From the NCBI RefSeq assembly GCF_003462685.1, contig NZ_QRVE01000002.1:12247-76246 (forward strand): 64,000 nt of DNA, written 5' to 3'. This document shows positions 45,610 through 53,670 of the stretch, one piece after another. Under the pieces are notes generated by a model. It did not search any database, had not been told where the DNA came from, and saw only the letters and a list, made by a program, of their open reading frames with translations. A program made the position numbers and the translations under genes. Origin of the DNA: Collinsella sp. AF23-4AC. Its GTDB lineage: Bacteria > Actinomycetota > Coriobacteriia > Coriobacteriales > Coriobacteriaceae. Position 1 is the stretch's first letter. Each line of letters starts with the position of its first letter.

Positions 45610-47078
45610 CGGGCGCCGCCTTCCCCACCTGCGGCGCTGCAGTTAGCAAGCGAGACCACCTCAACGGATGGGTTCCCCTCGACAGAGAGGTCCTCCCCGA
45701 CAGGCGACTCAGCAAGCGCGCCGACTTCGGCAAGCTCCTCGGCATCCGCGCCCGCACCACGCGCGCTGACGAGGAACACGGGGTTTTGCGCCTTCATAAG
45801 ATGGTGCGAGCCTACAGCCTCGGCACGGGCGGCCGACACCTGGCACGCCTCGAACCCCTTAAAGCGCGAACCCGAGAGGAGCGCGCACGCCTCGGTGAGC
45901 GTCTCAACGGTGACGCATGGCACGCACAGGCGAACCTGCGAGTTCTTCTCGAGCGCCGCCTCCACGATGGAGGGAAGCTCGCCCGCGCTCCCGCCGACGA
46001 ACACGGCGTCGGGGACAGGCAGTTTCGCGAGCGCTTCGGGGGCGACACCGGGGACCGCATGCACGTTGCCGCACCCGAATGCATCCGCGTTCTCTCGGAT
46101 GAGCCGCACGCCGGCCGCGTTGCGCTCGACCGCCCATACCGACCCCGCTCGCGCGACGAGCGCCGCCTCGATCGACACGCTCCCCGTGCCGGCGCCGACA
46201 TCCCACACGGTGTCGGTCGCGGTAAGGCGCAGCTTCGCGAGCGCGACGGCGCGCACCTCCTGCTTGGTCATGGGAACTTCGCCGCGGATGAAGAGCTCGT
46301 CGGGAATGCCCGAGGAAGCGTACGGCCAGCGGGAGCTCGCGGCGCGGAATGCGCCCGCAGAGTCCGCCGCGAAAGAAGCCGCCGCGGGCGCAGACGCGCC
46401 GGCCGGCGCCTCGGAGGCTGCGCTAGAGCCCGCAGGCGACCCGGCGCAGCCTGCGAACTCGATAAGCATCACGTTCAAGTCGTCGAACGTCTGACCTGCG
46501 ATTTCACTTGCGGTCGCGCAGGTGATGCGCTCGTCGGGGTACGACAGGCGCTCGGCCACCGTCACGCGCGCGTCCGCGAAGCCCGCCTGCACAAGCTCGC
46601 CCGAAAGCCGCGAGGGGTCTTCCCCGCCCGACGTGGCGAGGAAGAGCTCACCTGCGCGCTCGGCCTCGGCCACGATGTCGCACGCCACGCCGTGAGCGCT
46701 CGCGAAGCGCCAATCCTGCCATGGACGCGCGAGGCGCGCGGCGAGATACGACGCTGAGCTTATGCCGGGAATGACGTGCACGTCCACCTGCGCGTCGCCG
46801 GAGAGAGCCTCCATCAGGCGGCGCGCGCCGCTGAACAGCCCCACATCGCCCGTCATCACGACCACGGCGCGCTGCCACGACGCCGCATCAATGAGCGCGG
46901 CGACGATGTCCGCCGTCTTCACGAGCTCGCATTTCACCACGTCGGGCGGCACGTCGATGCCGACAAGCGCGCGATGAGCGCCGATGACCACGTCGGCGAT
47001 GTCGATCGCGTCGAGCGCCGCACGCGAGAGCAAGTCGGGGTTTCCGGGCCCCGCCCCGATGATCGTTACCTTTCGCAT
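45606..47078 (-). CDS. cbiET: Fused CbiE-CbiT (cobalt-precorrin-7 methyltransferase / decarboxylating methyltransferase)
   Basis: One 490-residue chain joins the C5-methyltransferase CbiE (about 1-200; VTIIGAGPGNPDLLSRAA, VMTGDVGLFSGARRL, VIPGISSASYLAARL) to the C15-methylating, C12-side-chain-decarboxylating CbiT (about 240-400; TKQEVRAVALAKL and SAM motif WDVGAGTGSVSIEAA). This matches the CobL layout. An Ala/Ser/Gly-rich linker (about 200-232) joins the halves, and a low-complexity tail of about 40 residues ends the protein. The ATG at 47078 has CGGGAGA upstream and overlaps cbiH by 13 bases. Confidence 0.95.
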   Translation of the reverse strand: MRKVTIIGAGPGNPDLLSRAALDAIDIADVVIGAHRALVGIDVPPDVVKCELVKTADIVAALIDAASWQRAVVVMTGDVGLFSGARRLMEALSGDAQVDVHVIPGISSASYLAARLARPWQDWRFASAHGVACDIVAEAERAGELFLATSGGEDPSRLSGELVQAGFADARVTVAERLSYPDERITCATASEIAGQTFDDLNVMLIEFAGCAGSPAGSSAASEAPAGASAPAAASFAADSAGAFRAASSRWPYASSGIPDELFIRGEVPMTKQEVRAVALAKLRLTATDTVWDVGAGTGSVSIEAALVARAGSVWAVERNAAGVRLIRENADAFGCGNVHAVPGVAPEALAKLPVPDAVFVGGSAGELPSIVEAALEKNSQVRLCVPCVTVETLTEACALLSGSRFKGFEACQVSAARAEAVGSHHLMKAQNPVFLVSARGAGADAEELAEVGALAESPVGEDLSVEGNPSVEVVSLANCSAAGGEGGAR

Positions 47079-47809
47079 GGAATCTCCCGATACCCGCGCG
47101 GCGTGACCATACGGCCGCCTACGCGCTTCGTGTCCGCGTTGCCGACGAACACGGTGGTGAACATGTCGGCGTCGAACTCCTCCAGCTCGGAGAGCCTGCA
47201 CATGCCCGACTGCTGCCCCTCGCGCCCGATGTTGCGTACCCAGCCGCAGAGCGTGTCGGGGGCCTTCCATTCGAGCATAATCTTCGCCGCGCGCGAGAGC
47301 CTGTCGGCGCGCTTTCTGCTGCGCGGGTTGTACAAACAGATGCAGAAGTCGGCGCTCGCCACGGCGGCGAGCCTGCGCTCGATGACATCCCACGGCGTGA
47401 GCAGGTCGGAGAGCGACACGACCGCGAAGTCGTGGGCAAGCGGGGCGCCGAGCACCGCCGACCCGCTCTGAGCCGCGGTGGCCCCGGCGATAACTTCCAC
47501 GTCAACATCGGGGTAGTCCTCCGCAAGCTCCAGCACGGGGCTCGCCATGCCATACACGCCCGCGTCACCGCTGCACACGAGCGCCACGGCTTCTCCGCTC
47601 TGCGCGCGTGAAAGCGCCAGGCGGCACCGTTCGACCTCGTGCATCATCGGCGTCGCGAGATGCGCCGCGTCAGGCACGGCGGCGAGCGCGAGCTCCACGT
47701 ATTTCGTGTACCCCACAACGATGTCGGCCGCCTCGAGCGCGCGCCGAGCCGCAATCGTCATGCCGTCGGGGCCGCCCGGGCCGATCCCCACCACGAAGAG
47801 CTTTCCCAT
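47066..47809 (-). CDS. cbiH: Precorrin-3B / cobalt-factor III C17-methyltransferase
   Basis: A 247-residue tetrapyrrole methylase that methylates C17 and drives ring contraction. Family segments are LFVVGIGPGGPDGMTIAARRAL, VALVCSGDAGVYGMA, VEVIAGATAAQSGSAVLGAPL and LYNPRSRKRADRLSRA, the last typical of CbiH/CobJ. The ATG at 47809 is preferred to a GTG immediately before it, because AAGGAG is at proper distance only from the ATG. It overlaps the cbiG stop. Confidence 0.95.
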   Translation of the reverse strand: MGKLFVVGIGPGGPDGMTIAARRALEAADIVVGYTKYVELALAAVPDAAHLATPMMHEVERCRLALSRAQSGEAVALVCSGDAGVYGMASPVLELAEDYPDVDVEVIAGATAAQSGSAVLGAPLAHDFAVVSLSDLLTPWDVIERRLAAVASADFCICLYNPRSRKRADRLSRAAKIMLEWKAPDTLCGWVRNIGREGQQSGMCRLSELEEFDADMFTTVFVGNADTKRVGGRMVTPRGYREIPCER

Positions 47810-48942
47810 CACCGCTCCTTAAACGAAAGTTCGAAAGTTACCTTGGAAAACGCGACGGTCACGCCGCCGTGAGCGAGCTTCGGGAAGATAAGTTTACCCC
47901 CGTCCGCGAGCGCCGCGCGCTCGCACACATTGTCGACCCCCACCGTCGCGCACACGAAATCAGATGGCGAAACGCTGCCTTCGACCTGCGACAACTCCTC
48001 TGCGGAATACGTCGCGAGCGGGATATTGCGCGCGCGGCAGAAGGCGAGCAGGCCCTCCTCGCGCGCCTTCACGTCGATCGTCGCCGCCTCGCGAACGGCC
48101 GAAGGCGAGATGCCCGCCTGCCCGCACGCGAGAAGAAACGCCTCCCCGATCGCTTCGGCGCACGCACCGCGACGGCACCCTATGCCCGCAACGATGCAGG
48201 GCACGACAAGGTGAAGCGGCTCGGGCGCAGGCGCCTGCGCCCGCACGCCCGCCGGCTTCCCCGTCTCACCGGCGGGCACGACCTCGTCCGTTGTCTCCGC
48301 CGTGCGAACGGACGCACCTGCATTCGCGCCAGCGAACGGCGACACGACGATATCGGCCCGAGCGCGGTCGGACACAATGTCAACCCCCTCAGGCGGCTGT
48401 CCCGAAATCGGCATGGCGGAATAGAGCGCCACGCGCCCGCCCGAAAGCAGCCGCGCCGACACTCGCTTGATAGCCTCGGGATTCGAAACGGCGAGCCCCG
48501 CACAGCGCGCCCACGTATCCACCGCCCACACGCCGCGGACGTCGGTCGCCGTGGTGATGACGGGGATGGCCCCTGCCGCGCGTGCCACAGTTTGCGCAAG
48601 CTCGTTCGCACCGCCCAAATGCCCCGACAAAAGCGAGACGGCAAAGCGCCCTGCCTCGTCGATCACCACAACCGCGGAATCGTTTGCCTTCGAGGCGACA
48701 TGCGGCGCGATCGCCCGCACGGCGATGCCCGCCGCGCCCACGAACAGAAGCGCGTCCGACGCTTCCCACGCGAGCGCCGTCCATGCGCGCAGGTCGGCCT
48801 TCCCCTCGCCGAACCCGCGCGAAACGGAAACGTCCCAGCCAGGGTCATCTTCACCTGTCTGCGCGCAATCGGAAAGCGCACGAGCGGTGCGCTCCGCCAA
48901 AGCATACCCCCTCTCAGTGAACGCTATGCAGGAAACCCTCAT
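47809..48942 (-). CDS. cbiG: Cobalt-precorrin 5A hydrolase
   Basis: CbiG opens the lactone ring and releases the C20 fragment as acetaldehyde, a step specific to the anaerobic pathway. The 377-residue protein has the N-terminal CbiG domain (LLFVGAAGIAVRAIAPHV, LLSGHLGGANELAQ, ITTATDVRGVWAVD), an Ala/Pro-rich linker around 200-245 and the C-terminal domain (VAGIGCRRGACAEAIGEA, IDVKAREEGLLAF). Its presence confirms the oxygen-independent route. The start immediately follows the cbiL stop. Confidence 0.96.
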   Translation of the reverse strand: MRVSCIAFTERGYALAERTARALSDCAQTGEDDPGWDVSVSRGFGEGKADLRAWTALAWEASDALLFVGAAGIAVRAIAPHVASKANDSAVVVIDEAGRFAVSLLSGHLGGANELAQTVARAAGAIPVITTATDVRGVWAVDTWARCAGLAVSNPEAIKRVSARLLSGGRVALYSAMPISGQPPEGVDIVSDRARADIVVSPFAGANAGASVRTAETTDEVVPAGETGKPAGVRAQAPAPEPLHLVVPCIVAGIGCRRGACAEAIGEAFLLACGQAGISPSAVREAATIDVKAREEGLLAFCRARNIPLATYSAEELSQVEGSVSPSDFVCATVGVDNVCERAALADGGKLIFPKLAHGGVTVAFSKVTFELSFKER

Positions 48943-49632
48943 CTAGCGCACCACCATCGTCGAGAAGTAGCTGCCCCGATCGGGCACATCGTCGACCGAG
49001 CGGTACACGCGCTCGCCCGGAAGCCCACAGTCCTCTACGAGCTCGGCACCGTCGAAGGCGCCCTCCTCGCGAAGGATGTGCTTCGTGTCCGCAAGCGAGC
49101 GGCGCGCCTTCATGACCACCTTCGTCCCCGGCCAGCCGATTGCGCGGCGCACGTCGTCGTAGCCGCCGGGCACGATGTGCAGAGGCGACGACATCTCGGG
49201 CGTGAGGTCGCGCTCGAGCGCCGCGGCGACCGCACAGAAGCTCGGCACGCCGGGAATGGCGCGCGCCTCGAACCCGCGGGCGCGCACGTCGGGCGCTATG
49301 CGCTGGAAGGTGGCGTAGATGCTCGGGTCCCCCAGGTTCAGCAGCGCGACGTCGCGGACCGCATCCAGGTGCGCGACAAGCTCGCGAACAAGCGAGGCAT
49401 GCTCGGCCGCGCGGCGCTCGACGTCGCGCGTCATCGAGAATCGCACGGGGATCACCGTCTTGCCTGTAAGGTCGACGGCGCCGCGTACGATGTCGAGCGC
49501 GACCATGGCCCCGTCCGCCGTCTGCGGTGCGGCGATGACCGGACACGATTCGATTGTGCGGACGGCCTTGATCGTGAGCAGCTCGGGGTCGCCAGGCCCC
49601 GTGCCCACCCCGTACAGCACGCCTTTATTCAT
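48943..49632 (-). CDS. cbiL: Precorrin-2 / cobalt-factor II C20-methyltransferase
   Basis: A 229-residue CbiL/CobI methylase acting on the product of the cobaltochelatase. It opens LYGVGTGPGDPELLTIKAVR, the form typical of CbiL, and continues with ALLNLGDPSIYATFQRI and IPGVPSFCAVAAALERDL. The ATG at 49632 overlaps the end of cbiD. The longer frame only adds residues inside cbiD. It would act directly after CbiK, whose gene is on the other strand of the island. Confidence 0.95.
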   Translation of the reverse strand: MNKGVLYGVGTGPGDPELLTIKAVRTIESCPVIAAPQTADGAMVALDIVRGAVDLTGKTVIPVRFSMTRDVERRAAEHASLVRELVAHLDAVRDVALLNLGDPSIYATFQRIAPDVRARGFEARAIPGVPSFCAVAAALERDLTPEMSSPLHIVPGGYDDVRRAIGWPGTKVVMKARRSLADTKHILREEGAFDGAELVEDCGLPGERVYRSVDDVPDRGSYFSTMVVR

Positions 49633-50809
49633 ACGTCGCCCCCAATTCCCCGATAACTGCATCGGCGCCCGACGTGCGGAAAAGCTCGCGGCGCTCGGCG
49701 TCGAACACGACCGCGGCGATGTCGCATGCGCCCGCCGCGCGGCGGCGCAACCTGTCCTCGATTGCCGCAGCGAGCGATGCGCGCGCAGCGTCCCCCACGC
49801 CGGCGGCCTCGATTACCTCGAGCGCCGCCGTGGTCGTGACCGACGACATGATCTCGCGCACGGTCTTCGCGCCCGCGCCGGCCAAGGCCGCGTGGGCGGC
49901 CAGAATCTCCGCGCGGCAGTCGGCGGTACGCGAATGGGTGTCCATGATGCCGCCGGCGACCTTAACCAGCTTGCCGATGTGTCCCACAAGAAGGACATTG
50001 GTGAATCCCTCGCGAACGCAGCAATCAATCGCATCGCCCACAAAGTTGGAGATGAAGACCACCGGCGCACCGTTTAGGTGGAAATGCCCCGAGATGAACT
50101 GCCCGCCGTAGTTGCCGGGCGTGAGCACGACTCCGCGCCGCCCCATAGCCGCATGCTGCCGGATCTCGAGCACGATGCTGTCGCGCAAGGCAGCGAGGCT
50201 GCGCGGCTCGACGATGCCCGTCGTGCCCAGGATGGAGATGCCGCCCTCTATCCCCAGGTGCGGGTTGAAGGTCTTTTCGGCAAGGGAAACGCCCTCGGGT
50301 ACCGAAATCGTCACAGCAATATTTCCAGAAAAGCCGTGCGCGGCGCACACCTCGCGCACCGCCGAAGTGATCATCGCGCGCGGCGTCGCGTTGATGGCGG
50401 CCGCCCCCACCGGCTGCTCGAGCCCGGGCAGCGTCACGCGCCCCACGCCCACGCCGCCATCGACGGAAACTTCCGATTCGCGCGTGGGCACGCCCTTGCT
50501 GCCCGCAGCGCCCGTGCCGGACCCCGCATGTTCCACGCGCGCGTACACGAGCACGCCGTCGGTCACATCGGCATCGTCGCCTGCGTCCTTTCGCACGGCG
50601 CACTGGGCACACCCCTCGCCGATGCATGCGTCGACCACGTTCGCCTCGACGGGCAGCCCGCCGGGGGTGACGATCGACACGAGGCCGACGGGCTTTCGTG
50701 ACAAGAGCATCTCGCAGGCCGCCTTCGCCGCGAGCGCGGCGCAGCTCCCCGTGGTGTAGCCGCAGCGCAGGCGGGTCGTCCCGGTATATATGTAGTGCTC
50801 GAAGGCCAC
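49625..50809 (-). CDS. cbiD: Cobalt-precorrin-5B C1-methyltransferase
   Basis: A 394-residue CbiD, the C1 methylase unique to the anaerobic route and unrelated to other tetrapyrrole methylases. The hallmark RCGYTTGSCAALAAKAA is near residue 14. NPHLGIEGGISILGTTGIVEP, TPGNYGGQF, FISNFVGDAIDCC and VLLVGHIGKLVKVAGGIMDTHSR follow, all standard. The GTG at 50809, one base after the cbiF stop with GGAAGG upstream, is the likely start. Other starts would lie inside cbiF. Confidence 0.95.
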   Translation of the reverse strand: MAFEHYIYTGTTRLRCGYTTGSCAALAAKAACEMLLSRKPVGLVSIVTPGGLPVEANVVDACIGEGCAQCAVRKDAGDDADVTDGVLVYARVEHAGSGTGAAGSKGVPTRESEVSVDGGVGVGRVTLPGLEQPVGAAAINATPRAMITSAVREVCAAHGFSGNIAVTISVPEGVSLAEKTFNPHLGIEGGISILGTTGIVEPRSLAALRDSIVLEIRQHAAMGRRGVVLTPGNYGGQFISGHFHLNGAPVVFISNFVGDAIDCCVREGFTNVLLVGHIGKLVKVAGGIMDTHSRTADCRAEILAAHAALAGAGAKTVREIMSSVTTTAALEVIEAAGVGDAARASLAAAIEDRLRRRAAGACDIAAVVFDAERRELFRTSGADAVIGELGATYE

Positions 50810-50810
50810 G

Positions 50811-51602
50811 CTAGCTGCTCGCCTTCCGATACCCCGTGGCAAACGAAGGGTCGTAAAGCTTGCTGCGCTCGTACGACTCCGCTTGCGCGCCGTCGTGCGC
50901 AAGCCCGCCGCGAGCTCCGAGCACGCGGCCCACCACCACAAGTGCCGTGCGGTCGATGCCCTCTCGCGCGCCCGCATCGGCGAGCGTGCCCACTGTGCAG
51001 CGCACCACGCGTTCCTCAGGCCAGGTCGCCTTGTACACGAGCGCCGCCGGCTCGTCGGAGCTGCGGCCCGCGGCCAAAAGCTCGGCGGAAAGCTCGGCGA
51101 GCATACCCGAGCTCAGGAAGATGACCATAGTCGAGCCGCTTTCCGCCATGGTGCGCATGCCCTCGCCCGCGGGCATGGGGGTACGTCCGGAAAGCCGCGT
51201 GATCACGACCGACTGGCTGATTCCCGGCAGCGTGTATTCCTGGCGAAGCGCCGCCGCGGCACCGCAAAAGCTCGACACGCCGGGCACCACCTCGTAGTCC
51301 ACGCCGCGCGCGTCGAGCGCGTCCATCTGCTCCTGGATGGCGCCGTACAGGCACGGGTCGCCCGTGTGCAGGCGCACCACTTCCTCGCCCCGCGCATCTG
51401 CCGCGCACATCACGTCGAGCACTTCCTCCAAGGTCATGTGCGCGCTGTCGTAGACGATGCAGGATTCCTTGCACTCAGCGAGCAGCTCGGGGTTCACAAG
51501 GCTTCCCGCCCAAACGACCACGTCGGCTGCGCGCAGAAGGCGCGCCCCGCGCAGCGTGATAAGGTCGGCGGCGCCCGAGCCTGCGCCAACGATATGAATC
51601 AT
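50811..51602 (-). CDS. cbiF: Precorrin-4 / cobalt-precorrin-4 C11-methyltransferase
   Basis: First gene of the 17-gene operon. The 263-residue tetrapyrrole methylase opens MIHIVGAGSGAADLITLRGA and has VVWAGSLVNPELL, RLHTGDPCLYGAIQEQMDAL and VVPGVSSFCGAAAALRQEYT, all typical of CbiF/CobM. The ATG at 51602 has GGGAAGGG upstream. A tiny open frame with one hydrophobic helix ends 22 bases before it. I see no clear promoter and no cobalamin riboswitch on this strand, in contrast to the divergent operon. Confidence 0.96.
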   Translation of the reverse strand: MIHIVGAGSGAADLITLRGARLLRAADVVVWAGSLVNPELLAECKESCIVYDSAHMTLEEVLDVMCAADARGEEVVRLHTGDPCLYGAIQEQMDALDARGVDYEVVPGVSSFCGAAAALRQEYTLPGISQSVVITRLSGRTPMPAGEGMRTMAESGSTMVIFLSSGMLAELSAELLAAGRSSDEPAALVYKATWPEERVVRCTVGTLADAGAREGIDRTALVVVGRVLGARGGLAHDGAQAESYERSKLYDPSFATGYRKASS

Positions 51603-51733
51603 CCGAGCCTTCCCTTCCCGTTTCTCATCGCAACCGTTTACGCCGCCATTCGCGCAGCAGGCAAAACACGGCGCCCGCAGCGGCAATCGGCGCAAATACG
51701 CAGGCAGGAGGCGCAATGCCGCCCGCCCTGGCT

Positions 51734-51762
51734 TTGACACGTTCACAAGTGCCCACTATCAT
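51734..51762 (+). promoter_or_regulatory. Promoter of the riboswitch-cbiK-transporter operon
   Basis: TTGACA (51734-51739, full consensus) and TATCAT (51757-51762) are 17 bases apart on the plus strand. The start would lie near 51769, about 65 bases before the riboswitch core. Confidence 0.8.
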
Positions 51763-51835
51763 AGTAAAAGTTTCGGCAACGAGCATATGACAATCGGATA
51801 AAAGGAAATGACCGGCGCGGCGCCCGCACAGCCCG

Positions 51836-51935
51836 CGCTGGCTTGCGGAGGGAACCAGGTGGGAATCCTGGGCAAGGGACATTACTGTATAGGACGCGCG
51901 GGCGAACCGCCTCGCGCCCCAAGCCAGACTGCTTC
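51836..51935 (+). ncRNA. Cobalamin (AdoCbl) riboswitch
   Basis: The conserved core is clear: GAGGGAACCAGGTGGGAATC, then CTGGGCAAGGGACATTACTG and, after a variable arm, the B12-box-like AAGCCAGACTGC (51921-51932). It lies in the 5' leader of the cbiK lipoprotein gene. Downstream hairpins CACGGC/GCCGTG (51946-51961) and ACCCC/GGGGT, followed by a T-rich stretch (about 51976-52005), could form the expression platform. Such riboswitches turn genes off when adenosylcobalamin binds. Confidence 0.88.
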
Positions 51936-52060
51936 GCCTTTTCCTCACGGCATCGCCGTGGCGTTAGCTCCTTGTGAACCCCGAGGGGTGCGCTTTTCTT
52001 TCGCTTGTGCCGACAAGCAACTGTCGCCGGGGGACCGGCAAACCGAGGAAAGGAAATACC

Positions 52061-52987
52061 ATGTCCGACCAGATGTCACGCCGCGGCTTCATGGGCGCCG
52101 CAGCAACCGGAGCCGTCGCGCTCGCCGGAGTCGCGCTCGCGGGCTGCTCCAACACCTCCGCGAGTTCCGAGAAATCGAGTGAAAAGGAGAAGGCCGTGAA
52201 GCCGGTCATCCTCGTCACGAGCTTCGGCACGAGCTACAACGACTCGCGCCACATTACCATCGGCGCCATCGAAGACGCTATCCGCGAGAAGTACTGGCAG
52301 GACTACGACATCCGCCGCGCCTTCACCGCGCAGATCATCATCGACAAGCTGAAGAAGCGCGACGGCATCACGATCGACAACATGACCGAGGCGCTCGACC
52401 GCTGCGTGGAAGACGGCGTGAAGGAAATCGTCGTGCAGCCGACGCATCTCATGGGTGGCCTGGAATACACCGACGTGAAAGACGAGCTCGACAAGTACGC
52501 CGACAAGTTCGACAAGATCTCGCTCGGCGACCCGCTGCTCACCTCCGACGACGACTACAAGAAGGTGGCCGCAGCCATTAAGGAGAACATGGCGTCCTTC
52601 GACGACGGCAAGACGGCGCTGTGCCTCATGGGTCACGGCACCGAAGCCGATTCCAACGCCGACTATGCCAAGATGCAGGAAGTGTTTAAGAACGAGGGCT
52701 TGACGCAGTTCTTCGTCGGCACCGTCGAGGCTGAACCGACCTGCGAGGATGTTATCGCCGCCGCGAGCGCCGCAGGCTACAAGAAGGCCGTGCTCGCGCC
52801 GTTCATGGTGGTCGCGGGCGACCACGCGAACAACGACATGGCAGACGAGACCGACCCCGACAGCTGGGCTGCGAAGTTCGTGGCCGCCGGCTTCGAAGTG
52901 ACGTGCCTGCTCCAGGGTCTGGGACAGAACGTCGCGGTCGACGAAATCTACGTCTCGCACGTGGACGACGCCATCGCCAAGCTGTAA
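52061..52987 (+). CDS. cbiK: Exported lipoprotein form of sirohydrochlorin cobaltochelatase CbiK
   Basis: CbiK inserts Co2+ into sirohydrochlorin, the first committed step of anaerobic B12 synthesis. The 308-residue protein has a twin-arginine signal (SRRGFMGAAATG), a hydrophobic stretch and a lipobox LAGC at about residue 30, so it is predicted to be translocated folded and lipid-anchored outside. The mature part starts VILVTSFGTSYNDSR and keeps the family histidines: PTHLMGGLEY, MGHGTEADSN (H192) and VVAGDHANNDM (H255). The start ATG has GAGGAAAGGA upstream and follows a cobalamin riboswitch. Enzymes for the later steps are cytoplasmic, so the outside location is puzzling. Periplasmic CbiK homologues are known in Desulfovibrio. 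Confidence 0.92.
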   Translation: MSDQMSRRGFMGAAATGAVALAGVALAGCSNTSASSEKSSEKEKAVKPVILVTSFGTSYNDSRHITIGAIEDAIREKYWQDYDIRRAFTAQIIIDKLKKRDGITIDNMTEALDRCVEDGVKEIVVQPTHLMGGLEYTDVKDELDKYADKFDKISLGDPLLTSDDDYKKVAAAIKENMASFDDGKTALCLMGHGTEADSNADYAKMQEVFKNEGLTQFFVGTVEAEPTCEDVIAAASAAGYKKAVLAPFMVVAGDHANNDMADETDPDSWAAKFVAAGFEVTCLLQGLGQNVAVDEIYVSHVDDAIAKL

Positions 52988-52996
52988 ACTCGCCGC

Positions 52997-53067
52997 GCAC
53001 GGGGGCGCCGGTCGCGTCCCCGTGCAACGGGCATGCGCCTTCCCCGACTGACGGCGCATGCCCGTTG
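52997..53067 (+). terminator. Double hairpin between cbiK and the small lipoprotein gene
   Basis: A GCACGGGG/CCCCGTGC hairpin (52997-53025) is followed by a perfect 15-pair stem (53025-53067, arm CAACGGGCATGCGCC). No T run follows, so this may be a partial terminator or a stabiliser that makes cbiK more abundant than the downstream genes. Confidence 0.45.
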
Positions 53068-53132
53068 CATTCGCATCCCGTCAGCCCACCGCACGGCGCG
53101 GGCGGTCGAAGCGATTGAAAGGAACCCCCTCC

Positions 53133-53666
53133 ATGTTGAAGAAAACCCTCGCCTTCGCCCTGTCAGCGGCGCTTTTCGCGTTCTCGCTCGCCGGCTGCGG
53201 CGGAAATTCAATCGACAGCGCAAAGGCAAGCGATGCCGATTCCCAGGAAAAGACCGAACAGGCGGCCGATGCGCCCGAGGGCGCAAGCGCTGCCCCCATC
53301 ACCGCCGACAAGGTGGCCGACGGCACCTATCCGATCACCGTAGATTCCAGCTCGAACATGTTCAGGATTGTGGACGCCCAGCTCATCGTGGAAAACGGCT
53401 CCATGCACTGCGTGATGACGCTTTCCGGCACGGGCTACGGCAAGCTCTTCATGGGCACGGGCGACGAGGCTGCCGCCGCGAGCGAGGCCGACTTCATCCC
53501 CTATGTGGAAAACGCGGAAGGCAAGTACACCTACGACGTGCCCGTTGAAGCGCTCGACGAGGACACCGCCTGCGCCGCGTGGAGTATTAGAAAAGAGCAG
53601 TGGTACGACCGCACGCTCGTGTTCGAATCCGCCGGCGTCGATCTGCGCGCCGACGCACAGAAGTAA
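53133..53666 (+). CDS. Small lipoprotein with NEAT-like tetrapyrrole/metal-capture domain
   Basis: A 177-residue secreted lipoprotein: signal peptide with lipobox SLAGC, an acidic linker (about 25-55), then one beta-rich domain with DGTYPITVDSSS, VMTLSGTGYGKLFMG, FIPYVENAEGKYTYDVPV and KEQWYDRTLVF. This pattern resembles the lipoproteins found beside heme or iron FecCD-type transporters in clostridia, in a NEAT-like fold. Binding of a cobalt tetrapyrrole or corrinoid is an inference from the island. The ATG at 53133 has AAAGGA upstream. It ends four bases before the next gene, whose N-terminal domain is related. Confidence 0.7.
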   Translation: MLKKTLAFALSAALFAFSLAGCGGNSIDSAKASDADSQEKTEQAADAPEGASAAPITADKVADGTYPITVDSSSNMFRIVDAQLIVENGSMHCVMTLSGTGYGKLFMGTGDEAAAASEADFIPYVENAEGKYTYDVPVEALDEDTACAAWSIRKEQWYDRTLVFESAGVDLRADAQK

Positions 53667-53670
53667 CGCC

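Noticed and set aside
51603..51760. Second cobalamin riboswitch on the minus strand before cbiF
   Set aside because: A partly similar GCCAGGGCGGGCGGC stretch exists, but the GGTGxxAATCC core and the CACTGT-type segment are absent on this strand.
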